Of a DNA stretch of 64,000 nucleotides, positions 35,995 through 43,933 are shown piece by piece. Each line of letters starts with the position of its first letter. Position 1 is the stretch's first letter. The stretch covers positions 62,001 through 126,000 of the forward strand of contig JACHLF010000002.1 in assembly GCA_014204435.1 (NCBI GenBank), given 5' to 3'. Position numbers and translations under genes: made by a program. The notes below the pieces were generated by a model. It was not told where the DNA came from. It did not search any database and saw only the letters and a list, made by a program, of their open reading frames with translations. The stretch comes from Mycobacteroides chelonae. Lineage in GTDB: Bacteria; Actinomycetota; Actinomycetes; Mycobacteriales; Mycobacteriaceae.

Positions 35995-37035
35995 ATGACC
36001 GGATTCACTGGCGTCAACTGGGCGGCCCGCAAAGCCAAGAAGCTGGCCCTGGACCTCACCACCGGCGCAGGCCCCACACACGTCATCGACAGCGCATTGG
36101 CCTGGCAGGAGATCAGCGCCGCGTTCGCCGAGGTGCACGAGAACAGCCTGCAGGTCAGCGAGAAGCTGATGGAGGGGTACCGCGGCCCTCGCGCCGAGGA
36201 GGCGCTGACCAAGCTGATCCCGTTCACCGAATGGCTGGACAAGATGGCCGGGCTGACCCAGGAGGTCAGCGACACCGCGAACACGTACGCAGAATCCTAC
36301 GGCACCGCGGTCCTGGATATGCCGCACATCAACGACCTGGCCCAGCTGGAGAAGGCCAAGGCCGAAGCACTGTCGGCAGGTGGAGCGCTGTTCGGGCTCC
36401 ACGCCACCACCGAGGGCATGGAGCAGGGTCTGGATCTGCAGGCCGCCAAGGCCATGGAGACCTACGAGTCCGCCAGCGAGCCCGCAGCCAAGGTCGTAGA
36501 GTTCCCGGCCGCCCCCGAGGTCATCAAGTACCCGGAAGAGAAGTCCGAGGCCAACAGCGGCAACACCGGTGTCAGCGCTGCGGGCGTCGGCCTGTCGGCG
36601 ATGGGCCCCAGCCCCTTGAGCCCCGACTCGGTGCCCGGCGTGCAGAGCGCCCGCGCGGCGGCCATCTCGATGACCGGCAACCCGGCCGCAGCCGGTGGCG
36701 GCGGTTACGGCATGGCCGGCATGGGCGCCCCGATGGCCGGCATGATGGCCGGCGGTGCCCTCGCCGCATCTGCCGGTAAGGGCATCAAGGTCGGCGGCAG
36801 CGTCAACAAGAAGGACGAGGACGAGGACGACAAGGATCTCACCGCCATTGGCGCCACCGGTGTCTTCATGGGCGACGAGAGCAAGCCCGTCGAGCTGCCC
36901 GACATTCTGACCAGCAAGTCCGGTAGCGACAAGGTTGCCGACTTCGAAAACGTCGACGCCTCATCACTGTTCGAGCGCGGCGGCTCCAAGGGCGCAGTAG
37001 CGCCTCCGGTCCTCGGCGCGAGCGCGGAGCTGTGA
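35995..37035 (+). CDS. PPE-like type VII secretion substrate
   Basis: A 346-residue protein whose first 170 residues match the PPE fold: TGAGPTHVIDSALAWQEISAAFAEVHENSL, then YRGPRAEEALTKLIPFTEWLD in place of the WxG turn, then a long helix to residue 165. The PPE tripeptide itself is absent. The C-terminal part is Gly/Ala/Met-rich (GGGGYGMAGMGAPMAGMMAGGALAAS) and then acidic (KKDEDEDDKD). Starts 3 bases after the PE-like stop, so the two are co-translated and should form a heterodimer. The stop overlaps the EspG-like GTG. Confidence 0.78.
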   Translation: MTGFTGVNWAARKAKKLALDLTTGAGPTHVIDSALAWQEISAAFAEVHENSLQVSEKLMEGYRGPRAEEALTKLIPFTEWLDKMAGLTQEVSDTANTYAESYGTAVLDMPHINDLAQLEKAKAEALSAGGALFGLHATTEGMEQGLDLQAAKAMETYESASEPAAKVVEFPAAPEVIKYPEEKSEANSGNTGVSAAGVGLSAMGPSPLSPDSVPGVQSARAAAISMTGNPAAAGGGGYGMAGMGAPMAGMMAGGALAASAGKGIKVGGSVNKKDEDEDDKDLTAIGATGVFMGDESKPVELPDILTSKSGSDKVADFENVDASSLFERGGSKGAVAPPVLGASAEL

Positions 37036-37775
37036 CCGTCCGCCTGGACTTCGACGAACTGGAACTGACCCGCGAGATCACCGGCAACGACCTCCTGCCG
37101 GTAGTCCTGGCCACCGGTCCGCGCCACGAAGACGAAGCCGAGCATCGCGACGCCTTGGAGCGCGCCCGCTCCCGACTCAAGGAACGCAATCTGCTGAAGG
37201 GTGAAGACCTTCACCCCACGCTGCGCGACATGCTGGCCTCGGCCAGCAAGGCCACCGGGCAGGTGGCAGTCCGCCGCTGGGCGGGTTCGCAGATGCTACG
37301 TCTGTGCCTGGTCGAGCACGGTGAGACATACGTGCTGCTGGTCAACGATGGCGAGGGCGTGGCCATGCGATCGGTGACCGGCTCACTGGGCGCCGAGCTG
37401 TGGCGGTACCTGGGCGATGCCACCCCGCTGAAGTTTGGGTCGATCAACGCACCCGCCGAGCAACTGGCTCTGGCACTCAACTCCGAGCCTGCCGACATGG
37501 CGCGTCGGCTCATGGCACTCGGCGCCGCCAAGACCGACGCGGTCACCGTGACCAAGGCAATGGCTCGCCGCGGAGCGATGACCGAGATCACCGCGACTCG
37601 TCGGGTCGATGGCATCACCGATCGCGCACCCGGTGGAGTCGCGGTGTATGACACCGCCTTCGGGCGAATCATGGCCACCCCCAGCACATCCGCCGACGGT
37701 GCGCTGTGGGCCACGCTCACGCCTGCGACACCGCAGCGAATGACGCACGCGCTCAAGAGCCTCGGGCTGGAGTAG
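37032..37775 (+). CDS. EspG-family type VII secretion chaperone
   Basis: A 247-residue protein of the EspG fold, which binds the tip of cognate PE-PPE dimers and hands them to an ESX machine. Family features seen are the N-terminal LDFDELELTREITG, the central VRRWAGSQMLRLCLVEHGETYVLLVNDGEGV and the C-terminal GGVAVYDTAFGRIMATPSTSADGALWATLTPATPQRMTHALKSL. GTG overlaps the PPE-like stop (GTGA). No ecc genes are in the window, so it must serve an ESX system elsewhere or be specific to an orphan substrate pair. Confidence 0.78.
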   Translation: MTVRLDFDELELTREITGNDLLPVVLATGPRHEDEAEHRDALERARSRLKERNLLKGEDLHPTLRDMLASASKATGQVAVRRWAGSQMLRLCLVEHGETYVLLVNDGEGVAMRSVTGSLGAELWRYLGDATPLKFGSINAPAEQLALALNSEPADMARRLMALGAAKTDAVTVTKAMARRGAMTEITATRRVDGITDRAPGGVAVYDTAFGRIMATPSTSADGALWATLTPATPQRMTHALKSLGLE

Positions 37776-37800
37776 ACCACGGCCGGTCGAGCCGGCCCGA

Positions 37801-37945
37801 TCAGACCATCTTGGTGACCTCGCAGTACGCGATGATGCCCTCGGTTCCCGAGGTGGTGCTGGTGAGTACCGCATACGAGCGCAGGAACGACTGTCCGATG
37901 CATCCGTCGATCTTGATGTGGACGTCCTTGAGGGTGACGCGAGAT
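37801..37945 (-). pseudogene. C-terminal fragment of a secreted (possibly MspA-family) protein
   Basis: The minus-strand translation ends SRVTLKDVHIKIDGC, IGQSFLRSYAVLTST, TSGTEGIIAYCEVTKMV. The arrangement LxxVHIxxDGC then RSYAxLTxST resembles the end of MspA-type porin family proteins, but this is by eye. The N-terminal two thirds and a signal peptide are missing; the coding pattern stops at about 37945 where an unrelated gene fragment begins on the other strand. Confidence 0.45.
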
Positions 37946-37947
37946 TG

Positions 37948-38300
37948 CGTGCCCCTTGAACTTCTTCTTGGTGACGGTGCTGATCGGCCCCTGGGCCTAC
38001 TCGCCCGGCTCGTATCTAGTCTTACTGGAATCGACTGTTGAACATGCTGTTCGGGCAATCAAGGAGACTCGACGGCGCGGTGACACCCGCTGCGAGGTAC
38101 GTCGAGAACCGCATGACAAGTACTGGCAGCAGATGCTTTCGCGTGCCGCTAAGGGTCGTCTACCCACGCCGCTCTGCGCCGGCTCGAACACCTACTACAT
38201 CAACTACCCGGGTGACGCCGCCGCGTACCGGCCATCCACCAACACCGAAATGCGCGTGCAGAAACGGTATTTCCCGTTCACCGACTGGAGTTCACGAGGG
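37948..38300 (+). pseudogene. C-terminal fragment of a flavin-containing monooxygenase
   Basis: The plus-strand frame reads NFFLVTVLIGPWAYSPGSYLVLLESTVEHAVRAI..., then SNTYYINYPGDAAAYRPSTNTEM, which is the C-terminal end of FAD-dependent Baeyer-Villiger-type monooxygenases (S-N-x-Y-Y-x-x-x-G-D...RPST). The FAD and NADPH domains, more than 350 residues, are missing. The fragment begins where the minus-strand fragment stops, which suggests a single deletion removed both 5' ends. Confidence 0.65.
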
Positions 38301-38342
38301 CCGACGCTCATCGAGCGAGCTCAGCCGACCTCGCCACGTCGA

Positions 38343-38373
38343 GTATTGATATTGCAGATTGCAATATCAATAC
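38343..38373. promoter_or_regulatory. Perfect AT-rich palindrome
   Basis: Arms GTATTGATATTGCA and TGCAATATCAATAC (14 bases each, perfect) flank GAT. It stands out in this GC-rich region and is 65 bases before the Cys-rich small ORF. It looks like an operator for a homodimeric repressor; a terminator is less likely because no T-run follows. Confidence 0.6.
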
Positions 38374-38438
38374 AGAAAAAGGGCCCCTCACCCGTGCGGT
38401 AACGACGACTTGTCGGCATCCGGTGTTACAACACTTGT

Positions 38439-38666
38439 ATGAAGAAAGCACCGGAGTGGCGGCGCGCCATCAGCTGCGGTGTGGCCTGCCGTGATTGCAT
38501 CCGCGATATCGACCACTGTCACGGCACGCTGATCGTGCATTCCTCCCGGCATGCCGAGTGCACAGATCGCGACTGCGACGGCGCGCATCTACTGCGACAC
38601 AGCCTGGTCATCGATTGCATTGCTGTGCAATGCAATCGCGAAGGCGATATCCGGCTGGCGGTCTAG
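38439..38666 (+). CDS. Small cysteine-rich protein
   Basis: A 75-codon ORF. The product has cysteines in CGVACRDCIRDIDHCHG, then HAECTDRDC and DCIAVQCNREG, nine in all, with adjacent His, suggesting a metal-binding or iron-sulfur mini-protein. I do not recognise the family. No good ribosome site precedes the ATG; the palindrome upstream supports a regulated gene. Its stop overlaps the convergent phosphoglycerate mutase gene by a few bases. Confidence 0.5.
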   Translation: MKKAPEWRRAISCGVACRDCIRDIDHCHGTLIVHSSRHAECTDRDCDGAHLLRHSLVIDCIAVQCNREGDIRLAV

Positions 38667-39349
38667 CCCATCGGGTCGGCCGACTGCGCCAACTCCTCGG
38701 CGCTTGCGGCTTCCTGATGCGGGAAGGGCGCCGCCGCATCACCCCAATGCACACAGCTCCACCGTCCGTCGGTGATCGGTGCCAGCACAACGGCTTCTGC
38801 ATTGCGCAGGTGGCGGTTGACCGCGAAGCCCGGATCCACACCGGCGAGTGTCGCCGCGACCAGGCGGATCGCCGCACCATGACTGACGACCACCACGTCG
38901 CCGGTCGACGCATCGTTTTCCAGATGCCGCAGCCTTAGATCGGCGACCACCGGCAGGTATCTGTCAAACACGTCCTGAGCGGATTCCCCGCCGGGTAACC
39001 GTGCCCCGAAATCACCGAAATGCCAACGCTCATAAGTGCGGTCGAAAATCTGGAACGAGTCCAAGCCGGTATGGTCTTCCAGCTCCCCGGCCTGCACCTC
39101 ATGTAGACCGTCCAGCTGAAGTGCTTGCACTCCAAGGTGTTCCGCGATCTGCCCGGCCGTCTGCACAGCGCGCACCGCCACCGAATGCACCAGAACTGCC
39201 GGTGCATGTTCCTCATATTGTCTGGCGAATAGGCGGGCCTGCTGCAATCCGAGCTCGGTCAACGCCGCACCCGGCGGCTTGGTGTCCAGCCGGCGTTCGA
39301 CGTTTCCGTAGGACTGGCCGTGCCGAACCAGGACAAGGCGCCCGCTCAT
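38663..39349 (-). CDS. Phosphoglycerate mutase-family histidine phosphatase (Rv3837c homologue)
   Basis: A 228-residue branch-1 histidine phosphatase. LVRHGQSYGN (residues 6-15) carries the phospho-accepting His, GELEDHTG and ERWHFGDFG follow, and VVVVSHGAAIRLV supplies the second His. Likely a general phosphatase rather than glycolytic mutase. ATG start (MSGRLVLVRHG) overlaps the pheA stop by ATGA; a longer upstream frame is rejected. Operon with pheA as in M. tuberculosis. Confidence 0.9.
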   Translation of the reverse strand: MSGRLVLVRHGQSYGNVERRLDTKPPGAALTELGLQQARLFARQYEEHAPAVLVHSVAVRAVQTAGQIAEHLGVQALQLDGLHEVQAGELEDHTGLDSFQIFDRTYERWHFGDFGARLPGGESAQDVFDRYLPVVADLRLRHLENDASTGDVVVVSHGAAIRLVAATLAGVDPGFAVNRHLRNAEAVVLAPITDGRWSCVHWGDAAAPFPHQEAASAEELAQSADPMG

Positions 39350-40272
39350 CGCAGCTTCCCTTCCCGTGTCTCTGCGAGCCATCCCGACGCTTCGTCCAAC
39401 ACCGGCGGGTTGGCACCGGCAGGCGCCGTCGTTCCCCTCGGCCACGATCCCAGATACCGCACATCCTCACAACGACGATGCAAGCCCTTGAGTGCCTCAC
39501 CGACGGCGATGTCGTCGATATGGCCGACGCAATCCAGGAAGAAGCGGTAGGTGCCCAAACCGGTACGGGTGGGCCGCGACTCGATACGTGTCAGGTCGAT
39601 ATCCCGGATCGCGAACTCGTTCATGGCCGCGGCAAGAGCTCCGGGCACGTTTCCCAATCCCAGCACCACCGAGGTGCGATCCGACGCGGTGGCGGGTGGG
39701 GGTGGCCCCGGCTGCCCCACCAGCACGAAACGTGTGTGCGCGTGAGCCTCATCCACTACGCCGCTGGCCAGGGCGTCCAACTCCAGCCGCTGCGCCGCCC
39801 ATTGCGTGCACACCCCGGCGTCGGCCCGCTGCGCCTTCACATCCTCGGCCGCCGCGGCGTTGGAGTTGGCGGCGACCAGCTCGGCATTGGGCAGGTTGGC
39901 AGCCAGCCACTCCCGTACCTGTGCGGCCGCGATCGGGAACCCGGCAACGATCTTCACGTCTTGCGCAGAGGTCCCCGGTCGCACGGCGATGGTGAACGAC
40001 ACCGGCAGCACCGTCTCGGCGAAGATCTGCAGCGGAGCGCCGACCGCCAGAGTGTCCAGAGTCGGTACCACCGGGCCTTCCAGTGAGCTCTCGATGGGAA
40101 CACAGGCGTAGGCGGCTTCGCCCTTCTGCACCTGCACCAATGCCTCGCGCGCACTGGCAACCGATACCGGTTCCACCTCCGGTGCGCCGGGAATGCGTCC
40201 TGCAGTCCAGAGCTGGATCAGCGCAGCCTCGGTGAACGTGCCTTCCGGCCCCAAATACGTGATGCGCTGCAC
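39346..40272 (-). CDS. pheA: PheA, prephenate dehydratase
   Basis: A 308-residue monofunctional enzyme turning prephenate into phenylpyruvate for phenylalanine synthesis. The N-terminal periplasmic-binding-like catalytic domain has YLGPEGTFTEAA and the Thr-Arg-Phe active-site motif in HTRFVLVG. The C-terminal ACT domain has GALAAAMNEFAIRDIDLTRIESRPTRTGLGTYRFFLD; ESRP marks phenylalanine allosteric control. GTG start. Followed by the coupled phosphatase gene. Confidence 0.95.
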   Translation of the reverse strand: MQRITYLGPEGTFTEAALIQLWTAGRIPGAPEVEPVSVASAREALVQVQKGEAAYACVPIESSLEGPVVPTLDTLAVGAPLQIFAETVLPVSFTIAVRPGTSAQDVKIVAGFPIAAAQVREWLAANLPNAELVAANSNAAAAEDVKAQRADAGVCTQWAAQRLELDALASGVVDEAHAHTRFVLVGQPGPPPPATASDRTSVVLGLGNVPGALAAAMNEFAIRDIDLTRIESRPTRTGLGTYRFFLDCVGHIDDIAVGEALKGLHRRCEDVRYLGSWPRGTTAPAGANPPVLDEASGWLAETREGKLR

Positions 40273-40359
40273 ACTTCAAACCTTAGGCGTTCGATCACCG
40301 GGCGAACCCACGACACAGGCGACAGCACACGTGTCCCTTGCAGTCTCCACCGTCCGTTG

Positions 40360-40378
40360 TTAACTTAGGCTTACCTCA
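40360..40378 (+). promoter_or_regulatory. IdeR (iron box) site upstream of the Rv3839 homologue
   Basis: TTAACTTAGGCTTACCTCA matches 15 of 19 positions of the mycobacterial iron box TTAGGTTAGGCTAACCTAA. It sits 31 bases before the start codon, where IdeR binding with iron would block transcription. Rv3839 is IdeR-controlled in M. tuberculosis (known). Confidence 0.8.
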
Positions 40379-40409
40379 GTTCGTAGAGTTCGTCAGGAAG
40401 AGGGTCGCC

Positions 40410-41195
40410 ATGACCGCAGCACCACCCACCACCGCCGAGCGTCTCCGTTCGGCCTGCGCGCGGGCCGCGAGCTCGACCCTCGCGATCGCCGGAGCCGACG
40501 TCGTCGGAACCTCGCTGCATCACCTGTTCGACGACGGCACCTTCGCGGTAGCGGTCCCCGCACACAGCGCCATCGCGCCAACAGTGATGGCGGCCGGATC
40601 ATCCGGCATGCCGGCCCTCCTTGAACTCACTGATCAGGCACCGCTTCCGCTGCGCGAACCGGTCAGATCTCTGGTCTGGGTGCGCGGCAACGTGGTGACC
40701 GCCCCCGACCGGGAGGCTCGCGGCATCGTCGATGTCATCGCCAGCCGCTTTCCCAACCCGGCACTGTTGGACATCCGCACCGATATGCGTCTGCGTACCG
40801 AACCGGGCTCGATACTGCTGTGCCTGACGGTCGAGTCCGTCGTCGTCGCCGACTCCACCGGAGCCGAATCGGTGGATGTCTCGGCTCTGCTCGGCGCGCA
40901 ACCGGACCCCTTCTGCGCACTCGAAGCCGGGTGGCTGTCACACATCGACCAGCATCACCGCGATCTCGTCGAACGACTGGCCCGGCGCCTCCCACTGAGT
41001 CTGCAACACGGCGAGGTGCACCTGCTGGGCATCGACCGCTACGGCATCCAGCTGCGTGTGGAACGCCCCGAGGGCGACCACGACGTTCGGCTGCCGTTCA
41101 ACGCGCCCGTCAACGACACCGCGGGGCTGAGCCAGGCGCTACGCATTCTTGCCGGCTGCCCGTTCCTCAACGGACTGCGCGCCCGCAAGATCTAA
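40410..41195 (+). CDS. DUF2470 domain protein, IdeR-regulated (Rv3839 homologue)
   Basis: A 261-residue protein with an N-terminal FMN-binding split-barrel-like half (GTFAVAVPAHSAI, ALLELTDQAPLPLREPVRSLVWVRG) and a C-terminal DUF2470 half (HIDQHHRDLVERLARRL, VHLLGIDRYGIQLRV, VRLPFNAPVND). This fold resembles heme-utilisation HugZ-type proteins, so a role in heme or iron handling is plausible. AGGAAGAGGG precedes the ATG. The iron box upstream fits derepression in low iron. Confidence 0.85.
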   Translation: MTAAPPTTAERLRSACARAASSTLAIAGADVVGTSLHHLFDDGTFAVAVPAHSAIAPTVMAAGSSGMPALLELTDQAPLPLREPVRSLVWVRGNVVTAPDREARGIVDVIASRFPNPALLDIRTDMRLRTEPGSILLCLTVESVVVADSTGAESVDVSALLGAQPDPFCALEAGWLSHIDQHHRDLVERLARRLPLSLQHGEVHLLGIDRYGIQLRVERPEGDHDVRLPFNAPVNDTAGLSQALRILAGCPFLNGLRARKI

Positions 41196-41881
41196 CCCAG
41201 CAATAGCTCACGCAGCACCCGGGCGAACATCGCCGGTGCATCGCGATGCGCGAAATGATCCTGCCCCTCAAGCTCTTTGACTCGAACGCCGGCTATCCGC
41301 CGGGCCAGGTATCCGACCGGCTCGCGGAACTGTAGCGGCGAGTTGGCGCCCTCCAGTAACAGCATCGGGGTGGCGGACCGTACGTACTCGTCGAGAAGTC
41401 CCGCGCAGCGCTCCAACGCCTCAAACTCGCGCGACGCAGTCGCCGATCGTGCGCGAACCGCCCGGCTCCCTTCCCGATTCATCGCTGCGACGGCGTCCGA
41501 CACCGGTAGCGGAGGCTCGTACAACACCACGGCTGCCACATCCAGTCCGCGCCTCAACGCCTCCAGCACCACAACCGCACCGAACGAATGACCGAGTATC
41601 ACCGCATGCGGCCCCGCCTCGGCGGCCACCGCGATGAGGTCATCCGCCTCGCGTGCCAAGCTGTGCTCCGCGGTGTCGGTGCTGGCGCCGTGACCACGTC
41701 TGTCGACGAGAAAACAGGTGAAGTCTCGCCGCAGTTCGATGGCGACATCCGACCAGCTGGCCCCGGAGTCCATCGCGCCGTGCACCATGACCAGCGGCGG
41801 CCCTTCTCCAGACATCGTCAGGCTCAGCCGCACCCCATCGGGTGATGCCACATAGCGCAGAGCGCTCACCACATCGGACAC
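41192..41881 (-). CDS. Alpha/beta-hydrolase
   Basis: A 229-residue alpha/beta-hydrolase. Oxyanion-hole VMVHGAMDSG, nucleophile Ser in LGHSFGAVV, and the C-terminal His in GQDHFAHRDAP are visible; the acid is probably the Glu of LLLEGANSP. Substrate unknown. GTG start (VSDVVSALRYVAS) with GGTGGAAGA upstream; the divergent CPBP gene begins 22 bases away. The stop overlaps the end of the convergent Rv3839-like gene by 4 bases. Confidence 0.85.
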   Translation of the reverse strand: MSDVVSALRYVASPDGVRLSLTMSGEGPPLVMVHGAMDSGASWSDVAIELRRDFTCFLVDRRGHGASTDTAEHSLAREADDLIAVAAEAGPHAVILGHSFGAVVVLEALRRGLDVAAVVLYEPPLPVSDAVAAMNREGSRAVRARSATASREFEALERCAGLLDEYVRSATPMLLLEGANSPLQFREPVGYLARRIAGVRVKELEGQDHFAHRDAPAMFARVLRELLLG

Positions 41882-41903
41882 TCTTCCACCAATACCAGCC
41901 ACA

Positions 41904-42665
41904 ATGAGCGCCGTGGCCGAATCGGAGATGTCCGCGCGCGCTATCCGCATCGAGATCGGGATCGTGCTCGCCATCAGCTTCGGGATGAGCGCCGTCAGTG
42001 CCATCCTGCAGTTCACGTCGGCGGCCCTGATGGGACTGTCCAACCAGACCGTCGCGCTCAATCCCCGCCGAGCCGAGCTCAGCCTGATCGATCTGGGGTT
42101 GAACCTGGTATCGATCACGCGCCTGGTGGCCTGGGGCGCGCTCGCGGTGTACCTGTTGTGGCGCAGCGGATTCAGCCTCGCCTCTCTGGGACTCGGGCGC
42201 TGGCGTTGGCGTGCCGACGGGCTGGAAGCGCTCGGCTTGGCGGCGCTCATCGGACTTCCGGGGCTGGCGCTGTACGCGGGTGCACGCTGGATGGGCCTGA
42301 GTGTTCAGGTCATCCCCGCTTCCCTCGACGACACCTGGTGGCGGATACCGGTGCTGGTGCTGACCGCCTTCGCGAACGGCTGGGCCGAAGAGGTGGTGGT
42401 CGTCGCTTACCTGCAGACCCGACTGCACCAGCTTGGCTACGGAACGGCGACCGCCATCGCATCCTCGGCACTCCTGCGCGGTTGCTACCACCTCTATCAG
42501 GGCGTCTCCGCAGGTATCGGAAACCTGGTGATGGGCCTGCTCTTCGGGTATGTCTGGCACCGCACCGGGCGGCTATGGCCGCTGGTAGTGGCCCATGGCG
42601 TGATCGACACCGTGGCCTTCGTCGGGTTCGCGTTGCTCCGGGAACAGCTGGGGTGGCTCCATTAG
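41904..42665 (+). CDS. CPBP-family (Abi/CAAX protease-like) membrane protein
   Basis: A 253-residue protein with about seven helices. The CPBP motifs are present as GWAEEVVVVAYLQTRL (motif 1, EE), RGCYHLYQG (motif 2, with His) and VVAHGVIDTVAFV (motif 3). In motif 1 the usual EExxxR has no Arg at the expected place (EEVVVVAY). Intramembrane protease activity is therefore uncertain. Followed 23 bases later by an LCP ligase gene on the same strand, so a joint envelope role is possible. Confidence 0.82.
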   Translation: MSAVAESEMSARAIRIEIGIVLAISFGMSAVSAILQFTSAALMGLSNQTVALNPRRAELSLIDLGLNLVSITRLVAWGALAVYLLWRSGFSLASLGLGRWRWRADGLEALGLAALIGLPGLALYAGARWMGLSVQVIPASLDDTWWRIPVLVLTAFANGWAEEVVVVAYLQTRLHQLGYGTATAIASSALLRGCYHLYQGVSAGIGNLVMGLLFGYVWHRTGRLWPLVVAHGVIDTVAFVGFALLREQLGWLH

Positions 42666-42688
42666 CCTCGTCTCATGGGACACCCGCG

Positions 42689-43915
42689 ATGACCGAGCCC
42701 ACCATCCCCTTCCGTGGTCGGCGCCCCGACCGACGGGAAGAGAACCAGGTCATCCGTCGGCGTTCACAACGGCCCCCTCCGGCGCTCGGCAATCCGCCGC
42801 GCCGTCAGAGTCCCCCGCCCTCAGGTCCCCAGCAGAAGCCACCCCGGCCCTCAACACGCGATGCGCGACCGCGCCGGCCCGCGGCTCCGCATAAGCCGCC
42901 GCCTTCTCCGTCATCGCGTCCCCCACGGAAAAGACACTGGGGCGCGTGGGTACGACGCGCCTTTCTTCTGGCGACAACCCTTGTCCTGCTCAGCTTCTGC
43001 ACCATCGTCGGTACGGCGCTGTGGATCGATGGGCGGTTGCACCGCGTGGACGCACTCACCGAGTATCCGGAGCGTCCGTCACCCGGAAGCGGAACGAACT
43101 GGCTCTTGGTCGGTTCCGACAGCCGTCAGGCACTCAGCCCGGAACAGGAAGCCGAACTCGCCACCGGCGGAGACACCGGCGACGGCCGCACGGACACCAT
43201 CCTGCTGGTACACATCCCCGCGTTCTACGACGGCGGGACCGCCACCATGCTGTCGCTGCCCCGCGACTCATACGTTCCGATTCCCGGATACGGCCACGAC
43301 AAGATCAATGCCGCCTTCACGCTCGGGGGACCGGCACTACTCACCCAAACCGTCGAACAGGCGACCGGACTGCGGATCGACCACTATGCGGAGATCGGAT
43401 TCGGCGGATTCGCCTCGGTGGTCGACGCCGTCGGCGGCGTCTCGATCTGTCTGGACGAGCCCATCGACGATCCACTGGCGGGGATCAATCTTCCGCCCGA
43501 GTGTCAAACACTCAACGGGCCCAGCGCACTTGGATACGTGCGCAGTCGGGCCACACCGCGCGCGGACCTGGACCGCATGACACATCAGCGGGCGTTCATG
43601 GCCGCACTGTTCCATCGGGTAAGCAGTCCTGCGATATGGGCCAATCCATTCCGGTGGTATCCGCTCGCCACGTCGACCGCGGACGCCATCACCATCGCCC
43701 AGGGCGACCACAGCTGGAACCTTGCCCAATTAGGCTGGTCCCTAGCGGGTTCCGTACAGAACCTGACGATGCCCATCGGTTCGTTCTCGTCGAACTGGGC
43801 GGGCGACGTCGTCACCTGGGACGAGGACGCCTCGGCGCGACTTTTCGACGCCTTACGCACCGACCAGCAGGTTCCCGTAGACCTCTTGCCGGACTCGGCC
43901 ACACCAACCCCTTGA
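42689..43915 (+). CDS. LytR-CpsA-Psr (LCP) family ligase
   Basis: A 408-residue type II membrane protein. The cytosolic N terminus (1-90) is Arg/Pro-rich, followed by helix AFLLATTLVLLSFCTIVGTALWI. The LCP domain has NWLLVGSDSR, GRTDTILLVHIP, the pyrophosphate-binding SLPRDSYVPIPGYGHDKINAAF, and RSRATPRADLDRMTHQRAF. In mycobacteria LCP proteins join arabinogalactan to peptidoglycan; which of several paralogues this is cannot be told. The ATG was chosen because an upstream ATG runs into a stop after four codons. Confidence 0.88.
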   Translation: MTEPTIPFRGRRPDRREENQVIRRRSQRPPPALGNPPRRQSPPPSGPQQKPPRPSTRDARPRRPAAPHKPPPSPSSRPPRKRHWGAWVRRAFLLATTLVLLSFCTIVGTALWIDGRLHRVDALTEYPERPSPGSGTNWLLVGSDSRQALSPEQEAELATGGDTGDGRTDTILLVHIPAFYDGGTATMLSLPRDSYVPIPGYGHDKINAAFTLGGPALLTQTVEQATGLRIDHYAEIGFGGFASVVDAVGGVSICLDEPIDDPLAGINLPPECQTLNGPSALGYVRSRATPRADLDRMTHQRAFMAALFHRVSSPAIWANPFRWYPLATSTADAITIAQGDHSWNLAQLGWSLAGSVQNLTMPIGSFSSNWAGDVVTWDEDASARLFDALRTDQQVPVDLLPDSATPTP

Positions 43916-43933
43916 CACACTAGGCTTTTCGGT

